Origin: Microvirga puerhi
GTDB lineage: Bacteria > Pseudomonadota > Alphaproteobacteria > Rhizobiales > Beijerinckiaceae
Direction of reading: 5' to 3'
Length of the DNA stretch: 64,000 bases
Assembly (NCBI RefSeq): GCF_020089865.1
Contig: NZ_JAIRBM010000024.1
Coordinates: 1-64,000, forward strand
The translations under genes and the position numbers were made by a program. The first letter of the stretch is position 1, and the number at the start of each line of letters is the position of its first letter. This document shows positions 35,101 through 41,099 of the stretch, piece by piece. The notes beneath the pieces are model-generated. The model was not told where the DNA came from. It searched no databases and saw nothing but the letters and a program-made list of their open reading frames with translations.

Positions 35101-35122
35101 CAGTTTGAGAATGTCTCCTTAA
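29117..35122 (+). CDS. Giant methyltransferase-helicase fusion, DarB/strawberry-notch-like
   Basis: A 2001-residue protein. The N-terminal third holds a SAM-dependent DNA methylase: ILEPTAGNGTL (about residue 295) and ANPPFGS (about 360). After an acidic, low-complexity linker (about 510-590) comes a superfamily-2 helicase of strawberry-notch type: ADLMGVGKGRSLAG as Walker A (about 667), LLLDEAHKAAG (about 807), YSSATPLKSG, and ERQIEGRINRFGQVHAPEY as motif VI (about 1192). The C-terminal 700 residues are unassigned. Phage P1 DarB and plasmid relatives with this order are injected with DNA and block type I restriction. A similar anti-restriction role here is inferred. Confidence 0.85.
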   Translation: MPRLLMAPDARRDGVGLIVRPPRAVGRSELSACFIVPRDSEKYGAFLAAAKRFGLILGPRTEASSKNGDRAFAWELDPGKLPTEQFWRMVGIAPYRFKERAAYLDLDSTAEITNRYLRFKELYPSLSADGEGRFLITNRFGEDIIEASGGERSFVSKNGRIVSEYEINTPSRFFRATDGTSFRECAAHIAVAMLRGSPLQRDDLTRYLVAAGGETLGYSVADLREEIEAAISSRLAASTALDVKRALSTRANDALPRLTAADERSGTRMVYQQYSTPYPVAAAAQIALGITSSDRILEPTAGNGTLISVSAATGAAIHAIELEEGRHERLSNTFPGFEIERGDFLELEKAVPGAFTAVLANPPFGSVERHKIPILNGSISVSKLEQEIAIKALEKLTVGNQSRGFVILPADMVNPGRINDATRPFDTYARCAFEEVHVVGLEGSLYSRMGTNFPTLIYVLKGKRSELRPLAEISETRPDQVPVFETFEDLFLWAESLAPIAEAENTVQADVPQSQEQTASVQQTVSVQPARRSRRQSQAAEAPSEQRDIPTAENDPVVVSETESKEDELHEVDLVNDLEEDLFTRRYEPFSQVGEGTTVIQKTLQGPISSALRTLESSLEASIDTYVAQQLGITETALADRFSPEQVDALALMCFAHSKGRGFLIADLMGVGKGRSLAGACLKAFHEGNPVIFMTEKSSLFSDFLTRDIPDAFGVGVRELHESSALTPVIFNADSNATVRDENGSILFRTKSQDLDSLNSNGIPIDTNFIGITYSQFQVSSGKWKFQRIQEYVSKLAAAGRPPTLLLDEAHKAAGEDSISGLRTTALMSAVWQAGGKVVYSSATPLKSGKNVRLYEAVLPDTGLSPEHLISVIESNPLALQEILSMEMAREGLMISREINSTGGVREFVSLEALDGPKLAAVREKVDRAAHFLEQLVELGDQARAVAQAVARRAHAGSAATQSKTVVETTSPVTQFHHYSQYLMLACKGVFALDMIASTLASGRKVVVALESTGAALLDDLLAEYQGEEAEVILNKLPDIGDVLKRNAKSLKKARIVDGLGESTEIELPMLEPLIERFCAEVEGEDFSLLNVCPIEHIREELESHGIPTDEISGRSRRLERTPDGRWKVTSWKQNDRIGAVSRFNNGAVDVQFLNGSGATGISLHASPKTGIDLRPRTMLKLQLQREVTAERQIEGRINRFGQVHAPEYLVPMTGFAADDRLCQLFNRHNRNLTATSTATRENKSNISEALDLFNPVGENVVEKYLKEHNDLAERLDINPEGEGVVRKLLGRLVCLPIALQESVLADLDSAFQLEIDTLSARGINPLKLSHYDWRAGVTTKSVLLAGDENSAGMGQRPIKLVELAYFEKVLPLSYQALTDAHKLGRELWFDKTLSRHCFAPELLDVAGWRTAASNSMMPAPLDLSHSVFDTRFGRGAADDLLKKAPLSVESAQEHFDGAFKKLFGSSTSWNLDRKWFLADISKLEGLERAVFRAVRDALLLEACSDWLTPGALLALPPDLCPALAGTSIGQRALDNRGPGELAMPVPMAVTGVYGPVEKGDPLSIAKWEIRAMVPGEQHQITFTLSSIQAALEESSRSLAAQESSLDPVQWVKRASLDRPQMAEAFISTGFASLDNTASPFAQVMGAKWLADTFADLDRSLPAPELVSKAIEPMFDRAPAGDLRRSRLALQGNLFMAVRVAGRHFGEKAIFTDDAGNIQHAILLKQGKEKDLLAGLRSSVALIAKDIKATDPVLFAHDATELYGYLVSPPDSYRYQSYFGRERSVISSLISKVIADGDPSDRLVTAVDQDLEQIFARLQGEIRSPMPGMLIVGADPPALEDGKMPFAPNDSITSRQLWGRSQEENDALARIGKGLGGGSIVIRPHGNMNRMGVGVIVSRKCELLKEMPDLTSHASNRMPTPSGRENTVLKGGAIYAESFSANVADLIKRGNERFGGLRAYGGMCDMLNALESVGTELRRRLISQPDPEPLVIEHASLRMSP

Positions 35123-35229
35123 TCAGAGATGGTGTAAAAATTGACGCACCTATCCTTTTGGGCGAAAAAGCAGAGGCTAGGTGCCGCTAATGACGATTCG
35201 AATGGAGGAAGGAATGAGGGTGGAAAAAT

Positions 35230-35345
35230 AGAAAAGCCGGCGCGAAGGCCGGCCTCTCTGGGGTGATTGCTACAACGGAATTACCAGTTCCGCTGCCGAC
35301 GTAAAACCTAACGGCAATGTAGCACTCCCCCCGCACAGTTCAAGA
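35230..35345 (-). ncRNA. Candidate structured antisense RNA in front of the initiator gene
   Basis: On the minus strand the 73 bases 35332-35260 fold as a three-way junction. The closing stem pairs GGGG..TGCTACA with TGTAGCA..CCCC, two G-A mismatches interrupting it, and two arms are TGCCG/CGGCA and CGGAA/TTCCG. This is followed by a strong terminator reading GCCGGC-CTTCGC-GCCGGC and then TTTTC (35253-35230). The unit lies about 135 bases upstream of the initiator start and opposite its leader, the place of copy-number antisense RNAs. No clear minus-strand promoter was found, so transcription is not proven. Confidence 0.5.
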
Positions 35346-35468
35346 GGAAACTGCGCTCTTCGCGCCACGATTTTCTGCGCCCAAATTTCAAGGGAAAATC
35401 ATGGTCCGATTTGTTCCAAATAAAGGGTTTGAGGGAGTTGTCCCCAGCATATTGCCGGGGGCCAGCCT

Positions 35469-36419
35469 ATGAGTTTCCAGGCTATGACGTGGGCACTCAA
35501 CCAAAAGACAGGCTCACCGGCTCGAAAAGCCATCCTGATGTCGATCGCGAACTACGCCGACGAGAACGGCTATTGCTGGCCCGGTCGTGAGACCATCGCC
35601 GAGGAGTCGGAGCAATCAGTCGATAGCGTCGATCGTCATCTCAAAGCCCTTGAGGAGATGGGTTTCATCAAGCGGACCCCGAGGCCTCCACGCGCCGACG
35701 GCGGAGAGCAAAGCAAGCTCATTCGCCTGATGTTCGACCAGGCGAAAATGACTAGCGATCTGAAGGCAAATCGCTCACCTGCTGACACCGAGGTTGCATC
35801 TGAAAACGAGGGGATGTCCCCCCCGCCGCAAATTGCGGCTCCCCCCAGCCGTAAATTGCGGTCCTCCCCGCCGCAGGTTGCGGCTCCCCCCGCCGCAGAT
35901 TGCGGCCCGAACCTATTATTAGAACCTATCAAAGATTCTTCCCCCCTTACCCCCCAGGGGGCTTTGGGTGGGGATTCGATTTCAGATTTGAAGAATTCGG
36001 ACGAAGCCTTTCACCGCTTCAGAAGCGCATGGCCCTCAGACCCGACGAACAACTGGCAGAACATCAGAACCATCTTCGACAAGCTGAAAGAGCCAGACCG
36101 GCTTGCCGCCGCAGACACTGCAGATCGTTACGTCCGCTACTGCCAAAACATCAATCGGAAGCTCCAGGCCCCCAAGAACTGGCTGAGAGATCGGGGATGG
36201 GTTGGATTCCAGGAAATGGATCAGAAGACGATCCAGGCTAGTGAACGCGCCAAAGAGAGGGTTTGGGTGCTTGAAGATACGCCGGAATGGGAGGCATGGG
36301 CGAAGTTCTACCGGGATCATGGAAAGGTTCCCCGGCAAGCCACCGACCTACGCAGCCAGCCAGGCGGCCGAGGTTGGTATTTTCCATCGAGGCTTCCTGA
36401 CGAAAACACCGAGATCTAA
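35469..36419 (+). CDS. HTH replication-initiator-like protein with internal iterons
   Basis: A 316-residue protein. Residues 1-75 form a winged helix of the HTH_36/phage O-type class (MSFQAMTWALNQKTGSPARKA... GYCWPGRETIAEESEQSVDSVDRHLKALEEMGFIKR), common in plasmid and phage initiators. The centre (about 115-145) is a proline-rich stretch encoded by four iteron-like repeats. The C-terminal part (about 175-316) has a helical domain (FHRFRSAWPSDPTNNWQNIRTIFDKL) that may recruit the helicase. The layout parallels lambda O, whose gene contains the origin. An initiation role is inferred. Confidence 0.65.
   Translation: MSFQAMTWALNQKTGSPARKAILMSIANYADENGYCWPGRETIAEESEQSVDSVDRHLKALEEMGFIKRTPRPPRADGGEQSKLIRLMFDQAKMTSDLKANRSPADTEVASENEGMSPPPQIAAPPSRKLRSSPPQVAAPPAADCGPNLLLEPIKDSSPLTPQGALGGDSISDLKNSDEAFHRFRSAWPSDPTNNWQNIRTIFDKLKEPDRLAAADTADRYVRYCQNINRKLQAPKNWLRDRGWVGFQEMDQKTIQASERAKERVWVLEDTPEWEAWAKFYRDHGKVPRQATDLRSQPGGRGWYFPSRLPDENTEI
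35825..35905 (+). repeat. Four iteron-like repeats inside the initiator gene, candidate origin
   Basis: Near-palindromes of the form CCGCAA-A-TTGCGG occur at 35826-35838, 35849-35861 (CCGTAAATTGCGG), 35871-35883 (CCGCAGGTTGCGG) and 35893-35905 (CCGCAGATTGCGG), separated by CTCCCCCC-like spacers. Start-to-start distances are 23, 22 and 22 bases, about two helical turns, so they lie on one DNA face but not in one reading frame. An A+T-richer stretch (about 35911-35940) follows directly, where unwinding could begin. Frame-independent spacing argues that DNA, not protein, is being conserved. Confidence 0.6.
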
Positions 36420-36462
36420 GGGCTTCTCGCCGGATTGCCCGAAGGCTGGGGGAATGTTAATG

Positions 36463-36491
36463 AATGTCGTTTTCAAACAAAAGGCGACATT
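36463..36491. promoter_or_regulatory. Inverted TGTCG/CGACA operator upstream of the DotA operon
   Basis: AATGTCG (36463-36469) and CGACATT (36485-36491) form a perfect 7-base inverted repeat, extended inside by TTTT/AAAA, directly before the first gene of the 36.5-43.3 kb transfer operon. Similar pairs are found before parA, the zincin gene and the adhesin gene. A shared repressor or activator is inferred. Confidence 0.45.
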
Positions 36492-36496
36492 GCGTA

Positions 36497-36715
36497 ATGT
36501 CCGACCAGACCCTCAATGCTCCTCCAGCTCGGACGGTGACGGCACCGCCGCTCCCCGAGCTAACGAGGTTCTTATCGAACGGTCGCAAGAATGGCCTCAC
36601 GGCGGCGACCACCGAGACAATCAATGCCGCGCGTCACGTTGCCAGTCTCTTCTTTGACCCGCAGCGCGTGCAGCTCGTCGACGAAGTCATCCAGCGTCGT
36701 GGGAGGGACTTCTGA
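36497..36715 (+). CDS. Small hypothetical protein opening the DotA operon
   Basis: A 72-residue cytoplasmic protein (MSDQTLNAPPARTVTAPPLPELTRFL...), with a disordered N-terminus and a C-terminal helical half. Its stop overlaps the next ATG by one base. The ATG at 36497 lies just past an inverted operator-like repeat; the in-frame ATG at 36464 would start inside that repeat and is less likely. No function is recognised. Confidence 0.55.
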   Translation: MSDQTLNAPPARTVTAPPLPELTRFLSNGRKNGLTAATTETINAARHVASLFFDPQRVQLVDEVIQRRGRDF

Positions 36716-37386
36716 TGACGATACGGTATCTAGCCATCCTGGCGACCACCGCAGCCATGGTCTTCATCGCGATGGTCGGGGAGGGGGCAGCCCAATCGAG
36801 CCAACAGTCCAGTGGGTGCTCCATCCAGCAAGCCTCGGACGCAGCGCTTCAGCAGCAGATCGCGTTGATCGATGCGGCGAAGGTAAACGTTCCGGAATTC
36901 TTCACCGGCGCCAATTCGTGCATCAACCCGAACCTCTTCAAATCGTTCGACCTGTCGAGCCTGATCCCTGACGCTGCCGGCTTTCTTCAGGGAGGCCTCG
37001 CTGGCACGGCTGAAAATCTCCTTAATCAGGCCAAGACACAGCTATGTGGCGTCCTGAATGAGCAGATGAATAAGCTCCTCGGTCGGTTGAGATCCACCAT
37101 CACCGACTTTTCGAGCTCCATCGGCAGTGAGCTATCATCGATCCTTGGCGGGTCCACCGGTGGGCTTCAGCTTCCTAACATTCCGAATGTCGGCCAATAC
37201 GACTTCTCGCGGATCTCCGAAGTCCCCAGCAATGGGGGGCAGACGACCAATCAAACACCGGTTGAACAAACGCCGCCGTCGAGTCAGTTCACGATTCAAG
37301 GTCAGACAAAGCAAACGCCGACGGCTACGTCCGTCGCTCCGAAGTCTGGCTCCGGCTTTGCCGATAGCATCTTTGGGACTAGGTAG
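36715..37386 (+). CDS. Exported hypothetical protein of the transfer operon
   Basis: A 223-residue protein with a signal peptide (about 1-26, ending GEGAAQ). The mature part has a CSIQQ start, a VPEFFTGANSCINPNLFKSFD segment, a long amphipathic helix (about 95-140) and a threonine/glutamine/proline-rich tail. The cysteines may pair in the periplasm, where the DsbC-like protein at 44650 could act. It is a probable periplasmic component of the conjugation apparatus; the family is not identified. Confidence 0.65.
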   Translation: MTIRYLAILATTAAMVFIAMVGEGAAQSSQQSSGCSIQQASDAALQQQIALIDAAKVNVPEFFTGANSCINPNLFKSFDLSSLIPDAAGFLQGGLAGTAENLLNQAKTQLCGVLNEQMNKLLGRLRSTITDFSSSIGSELSSILGGSTGGLQLPNIPNVGQYDFSRISEVPSNGGQTTNQTPVEQTPPSSQFTIQGQTKQTPTATSVAPKSGSGFADSIFGTR

Positions 37387-37392
37387 CATTCC

Positions 37393-38172
37393 ATGGGTTC
37401 GTCGGCTTCCGTGATGCTCACCGCAGCTATCATCGCCGGCTGGGCCAGTATCGCCCAGGCGCAGACTGCAACATCACCCCTCACGCTCGCTGATGGTCTC
37501 TTGGACTGGAGAGTTGCTTTCGAAAAGCTGGTCTCAGCCGTGAAGGTCGAGACCAAAGGTTCACAGACCGCCAGCGATCAACAATCGATCGCATGGCGCA
37601 AGAGCGCGGAGGCCTCAGTGTCCGCCCAGGTGCAGTCGGACTTGTCGGCGAAGATCAACGAGGCCCGTCAGCGGCAGAGTTATGACACAGGGCAAGGGTA
37701 CAACGCATGCCGAGTTACGGGCTCGGCTCGGGCCTTGGCGCGAGTGGACGAAACCCTTGAGACGGTTCGCCAGAAAACAGGATTGGTCGACGATACATGG
37801 ATCAAATCCGGTGGCGATCTCGCCGGCCGGTTGGCGGATTCGATCGACAATCGGCTCACCTACTATTGCAGTCGCGAAGAGATGGCGGCTGGAATTTGCC
37901 AGTCGGAGCGTCCCGGAGGGTATGCGGCAGGGGATTCGGATGCGTCAGTGTTCCTTGCACGGCGCTCCTACGGTTCTGAGGAAGTCCTCACCGGAGCGGA
38001 CTACATCGATGTCGTAGCGCCGATGCCGACGGTGAATGTTCAAGCTCAAGATCTCGCTGGTCGAGCAGCATTGCTCAATGACCGCAGACGGGCAGCGCTC
38101 GTTTCAGGAGCACGCCAAGCTTTGTTCGGAATATTGCTATCCGGCATGGAGGGGCAGCTTGATGGTCAATAG
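37393..38172 (+). CDS. Exported transfer protein, first of three tandem paralogues
   Basis: A 259-residue protein with a signal peptide (cleavage near AQAQ, residue 24). Residues 40-80 carry a motif shared with the next two gene products: FEKLVSAVKVETKG... KSAEASVSA. Near the C-terminus DRRRAALVSGARQALF matches R-x-AAL-x-S-x-A in the second copy. This copy lacks the C-terminal HERG segment of the other two. In IncI plasmids the periplasmic TraW (IcmX-like) protein lies near traY/dotA, so an IcmX role is possible but not shown. Confidence 0.65.
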   Translation: MGSSASVMLTAAIIAGWASIAQAQTATSPLTLADGLLDWRVAFEKLVSAVKVETKGSQTASDQQSIAWRKSAEASVSAQVQSDLSAKINEARQRQSYDTGQGYNACRVTGSARALARVDETLETVRQKTGLVDDTWIKSGGDLAGRLADSIDNRLTYYCSREEMAAGICQSERPGGYAAGDSDASVFLARRSYGSEEVLTGADYIDVVAPMPTVNVQAQDLAGRAALLNDRRRAALVSGARQALFGILLSGMEGQLDGQ

Positions 38173-39130
38173 GTATATCGTTGGCGTCGCCGCTCTGCTC
38201 TCCTCGGCGCTCATATCGCACCAGGCCTCGGCCGAGTTCTGCCTTGGGGTAGAGCTTCGCGTGACCGGGAAGACTGCTGCCGTTGAAGCCGACGTGCTCT
38301 CGAAAATCGGAGGCGTTGAGTCGCAGGTCGTCACGGAGGCCAATCTTCAAACGGAGCGACTTCTGTCGGCTCTTAAGGTGGCGACGAAACAGGACAGCAT
38401 TTCAGGTGAGCAGAATGCGACGGCAACACAGAAGGGCACAGAGGCTTCGGCTTCGGCCTGGTCCAGCCACCGGACGAACATGCAGGTCCTGGACGCGACC
38501 CAGCGATACAAGTCAGTCGGGTACAGCGCCTGTACGACCATTTCGAAAGCCGAGGACTTTGCGTCAGCCGCGCGGAATGCCGGCACCAAGGCGAAGACAT
38601 TGGCATCGTCATACGTGGCGCGACCTGGCGGAGGGACGACGCAGGATTGGATTTCACGCGCGGATGGTGATGCGCAATCAGCCGCGGTTCTCTTCGAGGG
38701 CGGCACCCAGGCCGCGAACTATATCAACTTCGTGATCGGGCCTCCCAGAGAGCGTACTACGAGCACAAGCAACACGCTCGGCGAACAGGTCAGTCGACTC
38801 GGAGATATGCGTGAGGCAGCGCTTCAGTCGATCGCGGCACGAACGATGGCTAACGTCGCTTCCTATAAGGAGGTCGACGATAAGCTGAAAGAGCTCAACA
38901 AAACCTGGATCGGGGACGATGGCGGTCAGCGGTGGGCTAGCGAAATGGCCGCATCCCACGAGCGCGGAATACTCCTCGATGCCGTGCGGATCGAGGCTGC
39001 CACCATCGCTTCAACGCTCGTCAGAATTAAGAAAAGGATAAACACCGAGCTCGCCATCGCCGGATATGCCCTTGCCCGTACCGACAACCTCTTGACCATC
39101 AAGAAGGGCTCGGAAGGAACGGAACCATGA
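38162..39130 (+). CDS. Exported transfer protein, second tandem paralogue
   Basis: A 322-residue exported protein (signal peptide ending HQASA, then EFCLGVELRV). It contains the shared ERLLSALKVATKQ... KGTEASASA motif, a YSAC cysteine, LGDMREAALQSIAAR, and WASEMAASHERGILL. The ATG at 38162 overlaps the first paralogue by 11 bases; the longer frame upstream lacks a signal sequence. The third paralogue overlaps its end by four bases. Expansion into three neighbouring copies suggests a hetero-oligomeric surface or periplasmic structure. Confidence 0.65.
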   Translation: MVNRYIVGVAALLSSALISHQASAEFCLGVELRVTGKTAAVEADVLSKIGGVESQVVTEANLQTERLLSALKVATKQDSISGEQNATATQKGTEASASAWSSHRTNMQVLDATQRYKSVGYSACTTISKAEDFASAARNAGTKAKTLASSYVARPGGGTTQDWISRADGDAQSAAVLFEGGTQAANYINFVIGPPRERTTSTSNTLGEQVSRLGDMREAALQSIAARTMANVASYKEVDDKLKELNKTWIGDDGGQRWASEMAASHERGILLDAVRIEAATIASTLVRIKKRINTELAIAGYALARTDNLLTIKKGSEGTEP

Positions 39131-40158
39131 GCAATCGAGCGATGCATCGTCTTCGTTCCGTTATTTTGGCAGCAGGCCTCGTCTGGGGCGGTCAAGCCCA
39201 TGCGGAATTCTGTCTCATCGCGGTCGATGACAATCTCTGGCTCACTCGTTTCGACCAGGCGAACCAGCTTCTGAATCAGAGAGTGGATCAAGCGGGCTAT
39301 GTGATCACTGAGCAGAACCGCTTGAACATCGAGAAAATCATCTCGGCCGTGAAAGTCCTCACGAAGAACGGGGATGTCAACAGCGAGCGGCAGGTGACAG
39401 TGACGCGTAAGGCTCAGGAGGCGTCCGCGTCAGTGTACGTCGAACAAAACCAGCGAGAAGCGATCCTCACAGCTCAAGAGAGGTTCGGACCCCGTGGGCA
39501 GTCGGTCGATCCGTGCGGATCGGCAGACCTTATCGGTGCCTCCTTGGATTCGATCGAGAACATCTCGAAAGGCGCTGCCGATCTGCTCAAGTTGGACAGC
39601 GTTGATGTTGGGCCTGGCAAGGCACAGGATGTTGACCAGGTGATCAAGGCCAGGATCTCGAGCTACTCGCCGGCACAGGTCGATGTGGAAAGCCTGCTGT
39701 CTGGGAGCGACGAGGACGCCGGGCGCTTCCTGTCCCATGCAGCCGGACTTCCCCTTCGTAAATCACTCGCGACTGATCGGCCTTTGGAAGCGCGTCTCCG
39801 CCTGTTGGAGGCGAGGCGGGCCGAAGCCCTACGGTCGCCGGCGCTCATGTCACTGGCAGCCGTCAGGGCCGCCTACCATGGTGCCAGCCATGGGGGTAGC
39901 GCCGGATCTGCGGTCGAGGCCATCGACAAGCTACTGGAAGTCTATGGCGGTGGCCCGAAATTCGAGGCCTGGCAGAAGGAGCTCGCAACCAAGCATGAGC
40001 GCGGCCTGCTCCAGGAATTCACCAAACTGCGAGCGCTATCCTTAAGGCTTCAAAGGATCGACACGGAGATCGACGACCGCGTGTCGGCTGTCATGGCCGT
40101 ACTTCTCGCCGGCGAAACATCGCAGCGAACGGAGGAGGCGACGGATGAGCAACACTGA
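39127..40158 (+). CDS. Exported transfer protein, third tandem paralogue
   Basis: A 343-residue exported protein (signal about 1-27, mature start EFCLIAVDDN, echoing EFCLGVE of the second copy). The conserved stretch IEKIISAVKVLTKN... KAQEASASVYV and the C-terminal WQKELATKHERGLLQEF are present. Between them is a divergent central region of about 150 residues. The gene is overlapped by the next one by 14 bases. Its role is inferred only from operon membership upstream of DotA. Confidence 0.65.
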   Translation: MSNRAMHRLRSVILAAGLVWGGQAHAEFCLIAVDDNLWLTRFDQANQLLNQRVDQAGYVITEQNRLNIEKIISAVKVLTKNGDVNSERQVTVTRKAQEASASVYVEQNQREAILTAQERFGPRGQSVDPCGSADLIGASLDSIENISKGAADLLKLDSVDVGPGKAQDVDQVIKARISSYSPAQVDVESLLSGSDEDAGRFLSHAAGLPLRKSLATDRPLEARLRLLEARRAEALRSPALMSLAAVRAAYHGASHGGSAGSAVEAIDKLLEVYGGGPKFEAWQKELATKHERGLLQEFTKLRALSLRLQRIDTEIDDRVSAVMAVLLAGETSQRTEEATDEQH

Positions 40159-40645
40159 CCATATCCTGAAAAATCTTTTCCAAGCCGGTGTCACGGTCGA
40201 TGATGACGATGCCTTCGCGGGCCAGTCGGACCACCTGTTGGACATGCCAGATCTTTCTTTCCGGGAAGACCAGCGCATGCGTGACACAGAGGAACAGGTT
40301 GAAGCTGTTGCCACCAAGTTCTTCGCGGAAGGGCTTGAGCGTGAAGAGGAACTGCCGGATCTCCTCCGAGACGCCCGCCGCTTGTCGGCAGATGGGGCCT
40401 TCTCGGCTGATGGGGCGGTAGAAAAGGACACAGGGCTTGGAGCCGAGGCATTGCGCCTGACGGGTGCTGCACTCGACCTTGATCCAAGCCTTCTGGAGCT
40501 CGATGCGCAAACGGAAGAGCGCGTTCGAAGCCTGGGGCTCACGGTCTCCGCTGATGGACAGGCGACCGGCTTCGGCCCATCGGGACAGACAGCTCCAGGA
40601 CTCATCAATGATTTGGAGGAGAATCGTTATGACGCAACGCGCTGA
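40145..40645 (+). CDS. Acidic hypothetical protein of the DotA operon
   Basis: A 166-residue, strongly acidic cytoplasmic protein (VTVDDDDAFAGQSDHLLDMPDL...), without signal or membrane helix. An internal duplication LSADGAFSADGA sits near residue 83. Acidic small proteins in secretion operons are often chaperones, but there is no family match here. It overlaps both neighbours. Confidence 0.6.
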   Translation: MSNTDHILKNLFQAGVTVDDDDAFAGQSDHLLDMPDLSFREDQRMRDTEEQVEAVATKFFAEGLEREEELPDLLRDARRLSADGAFSADGAVEKDTGLGAEALRLTGAALDLDPSLLELDAQTEERVRSLGLTVSADGQATGFGPSGQTAPGLINDLEENRYDATR

Positions 40646-41096
40646 AACCGCCGCTCAGAATGGAAGCACGGGCTCCGTCATTGCGCGGATGATCGATGGC
40701 CGGGCTCACCAGCTGTTCATTGATCCCGCCACACAGACGTTCGCGACTGCGTTGGAGACCTTGGAATTCAAGGGCGCGGACGAATACTGCCAGTACCATG
40801 TCTTCCTTGAAATGGCAGATGAGCCAGGCGCTCCTGCACGGTGGGCTTATGCCGGCGAACACGATGGCAAGATCGTCGTGATGAAAGGATTTCTAGGGCC
40901 GGCAGCCGACCTGTCGATTGCATGCGCCGGCGTGGGCCTCATCTGTGATGATGGGGACGCAAAGTACCAGAGCGGCTCGCGGTTCTCAGAAACAGGTCAA
41001 TTCCCGCTCGAAGAGCAAGAATTGTTTGGAGAGATCGCCGAGGTGAGGAATCTCGATAACGTATCGCTGTATCAGATGAAGCGTGAGGCGGATTAA
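40629..41096 (+). CDS. Hypothetical cytoplasmic protein preceding dotA
   Basis: A 155-residue soluble protein. GGAGG eight bases upstream supports ATG 40629 inside the end of the preceding gene; the longer open frame is a shadow. The content is beta-rich (ARMIDGRAHQLFIDPATQTF, WAYAGEHDGKIVVMKGFLG), and no cysteine cluster or catalytic motif is clear. It ends three bases before dotA, so it is made with it. Confidence 0.6.
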   Translation: MTQRAETAAQNGSTGSVIARMIDGRAHQLFIDPATQTFATALETLEFKGADEYCQYHVFLEMADEPGAPARWAYAGEHDGKIVVMKGFLGPAADLSIACAGVGLICDDGDAKYQSGSRFSETGQFPLEEQELFGEIAEVRNLDNVSLYQMKREAD

Positions 41097-41099
41097 CCT

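Noticed and set aside
35233..35260. GC hairpin as terminator of the 2001-residue gene on the plus strand
   Set aside because: On the plus strand the stem is followed by CCTCTCTGG, not a T tract; on the minus strand it is followed by TTTTCTATTTTT, so it ends minus-strand transcripts. It may work weakly both ways.
35260..35332. tRNA gene
   Set aside because: The length is right, but there are only two arms, no anticodon loop of the correct form and no TTCGA T-loop; it is better explained as a structured regulatory RNA.
35911..35960. CCCCC/GGGGG hairpin near 35941 as terminator within the initiator gene
   Set aside because: It lies inside coding sequence, has no T tract and the frame continues to 36419.
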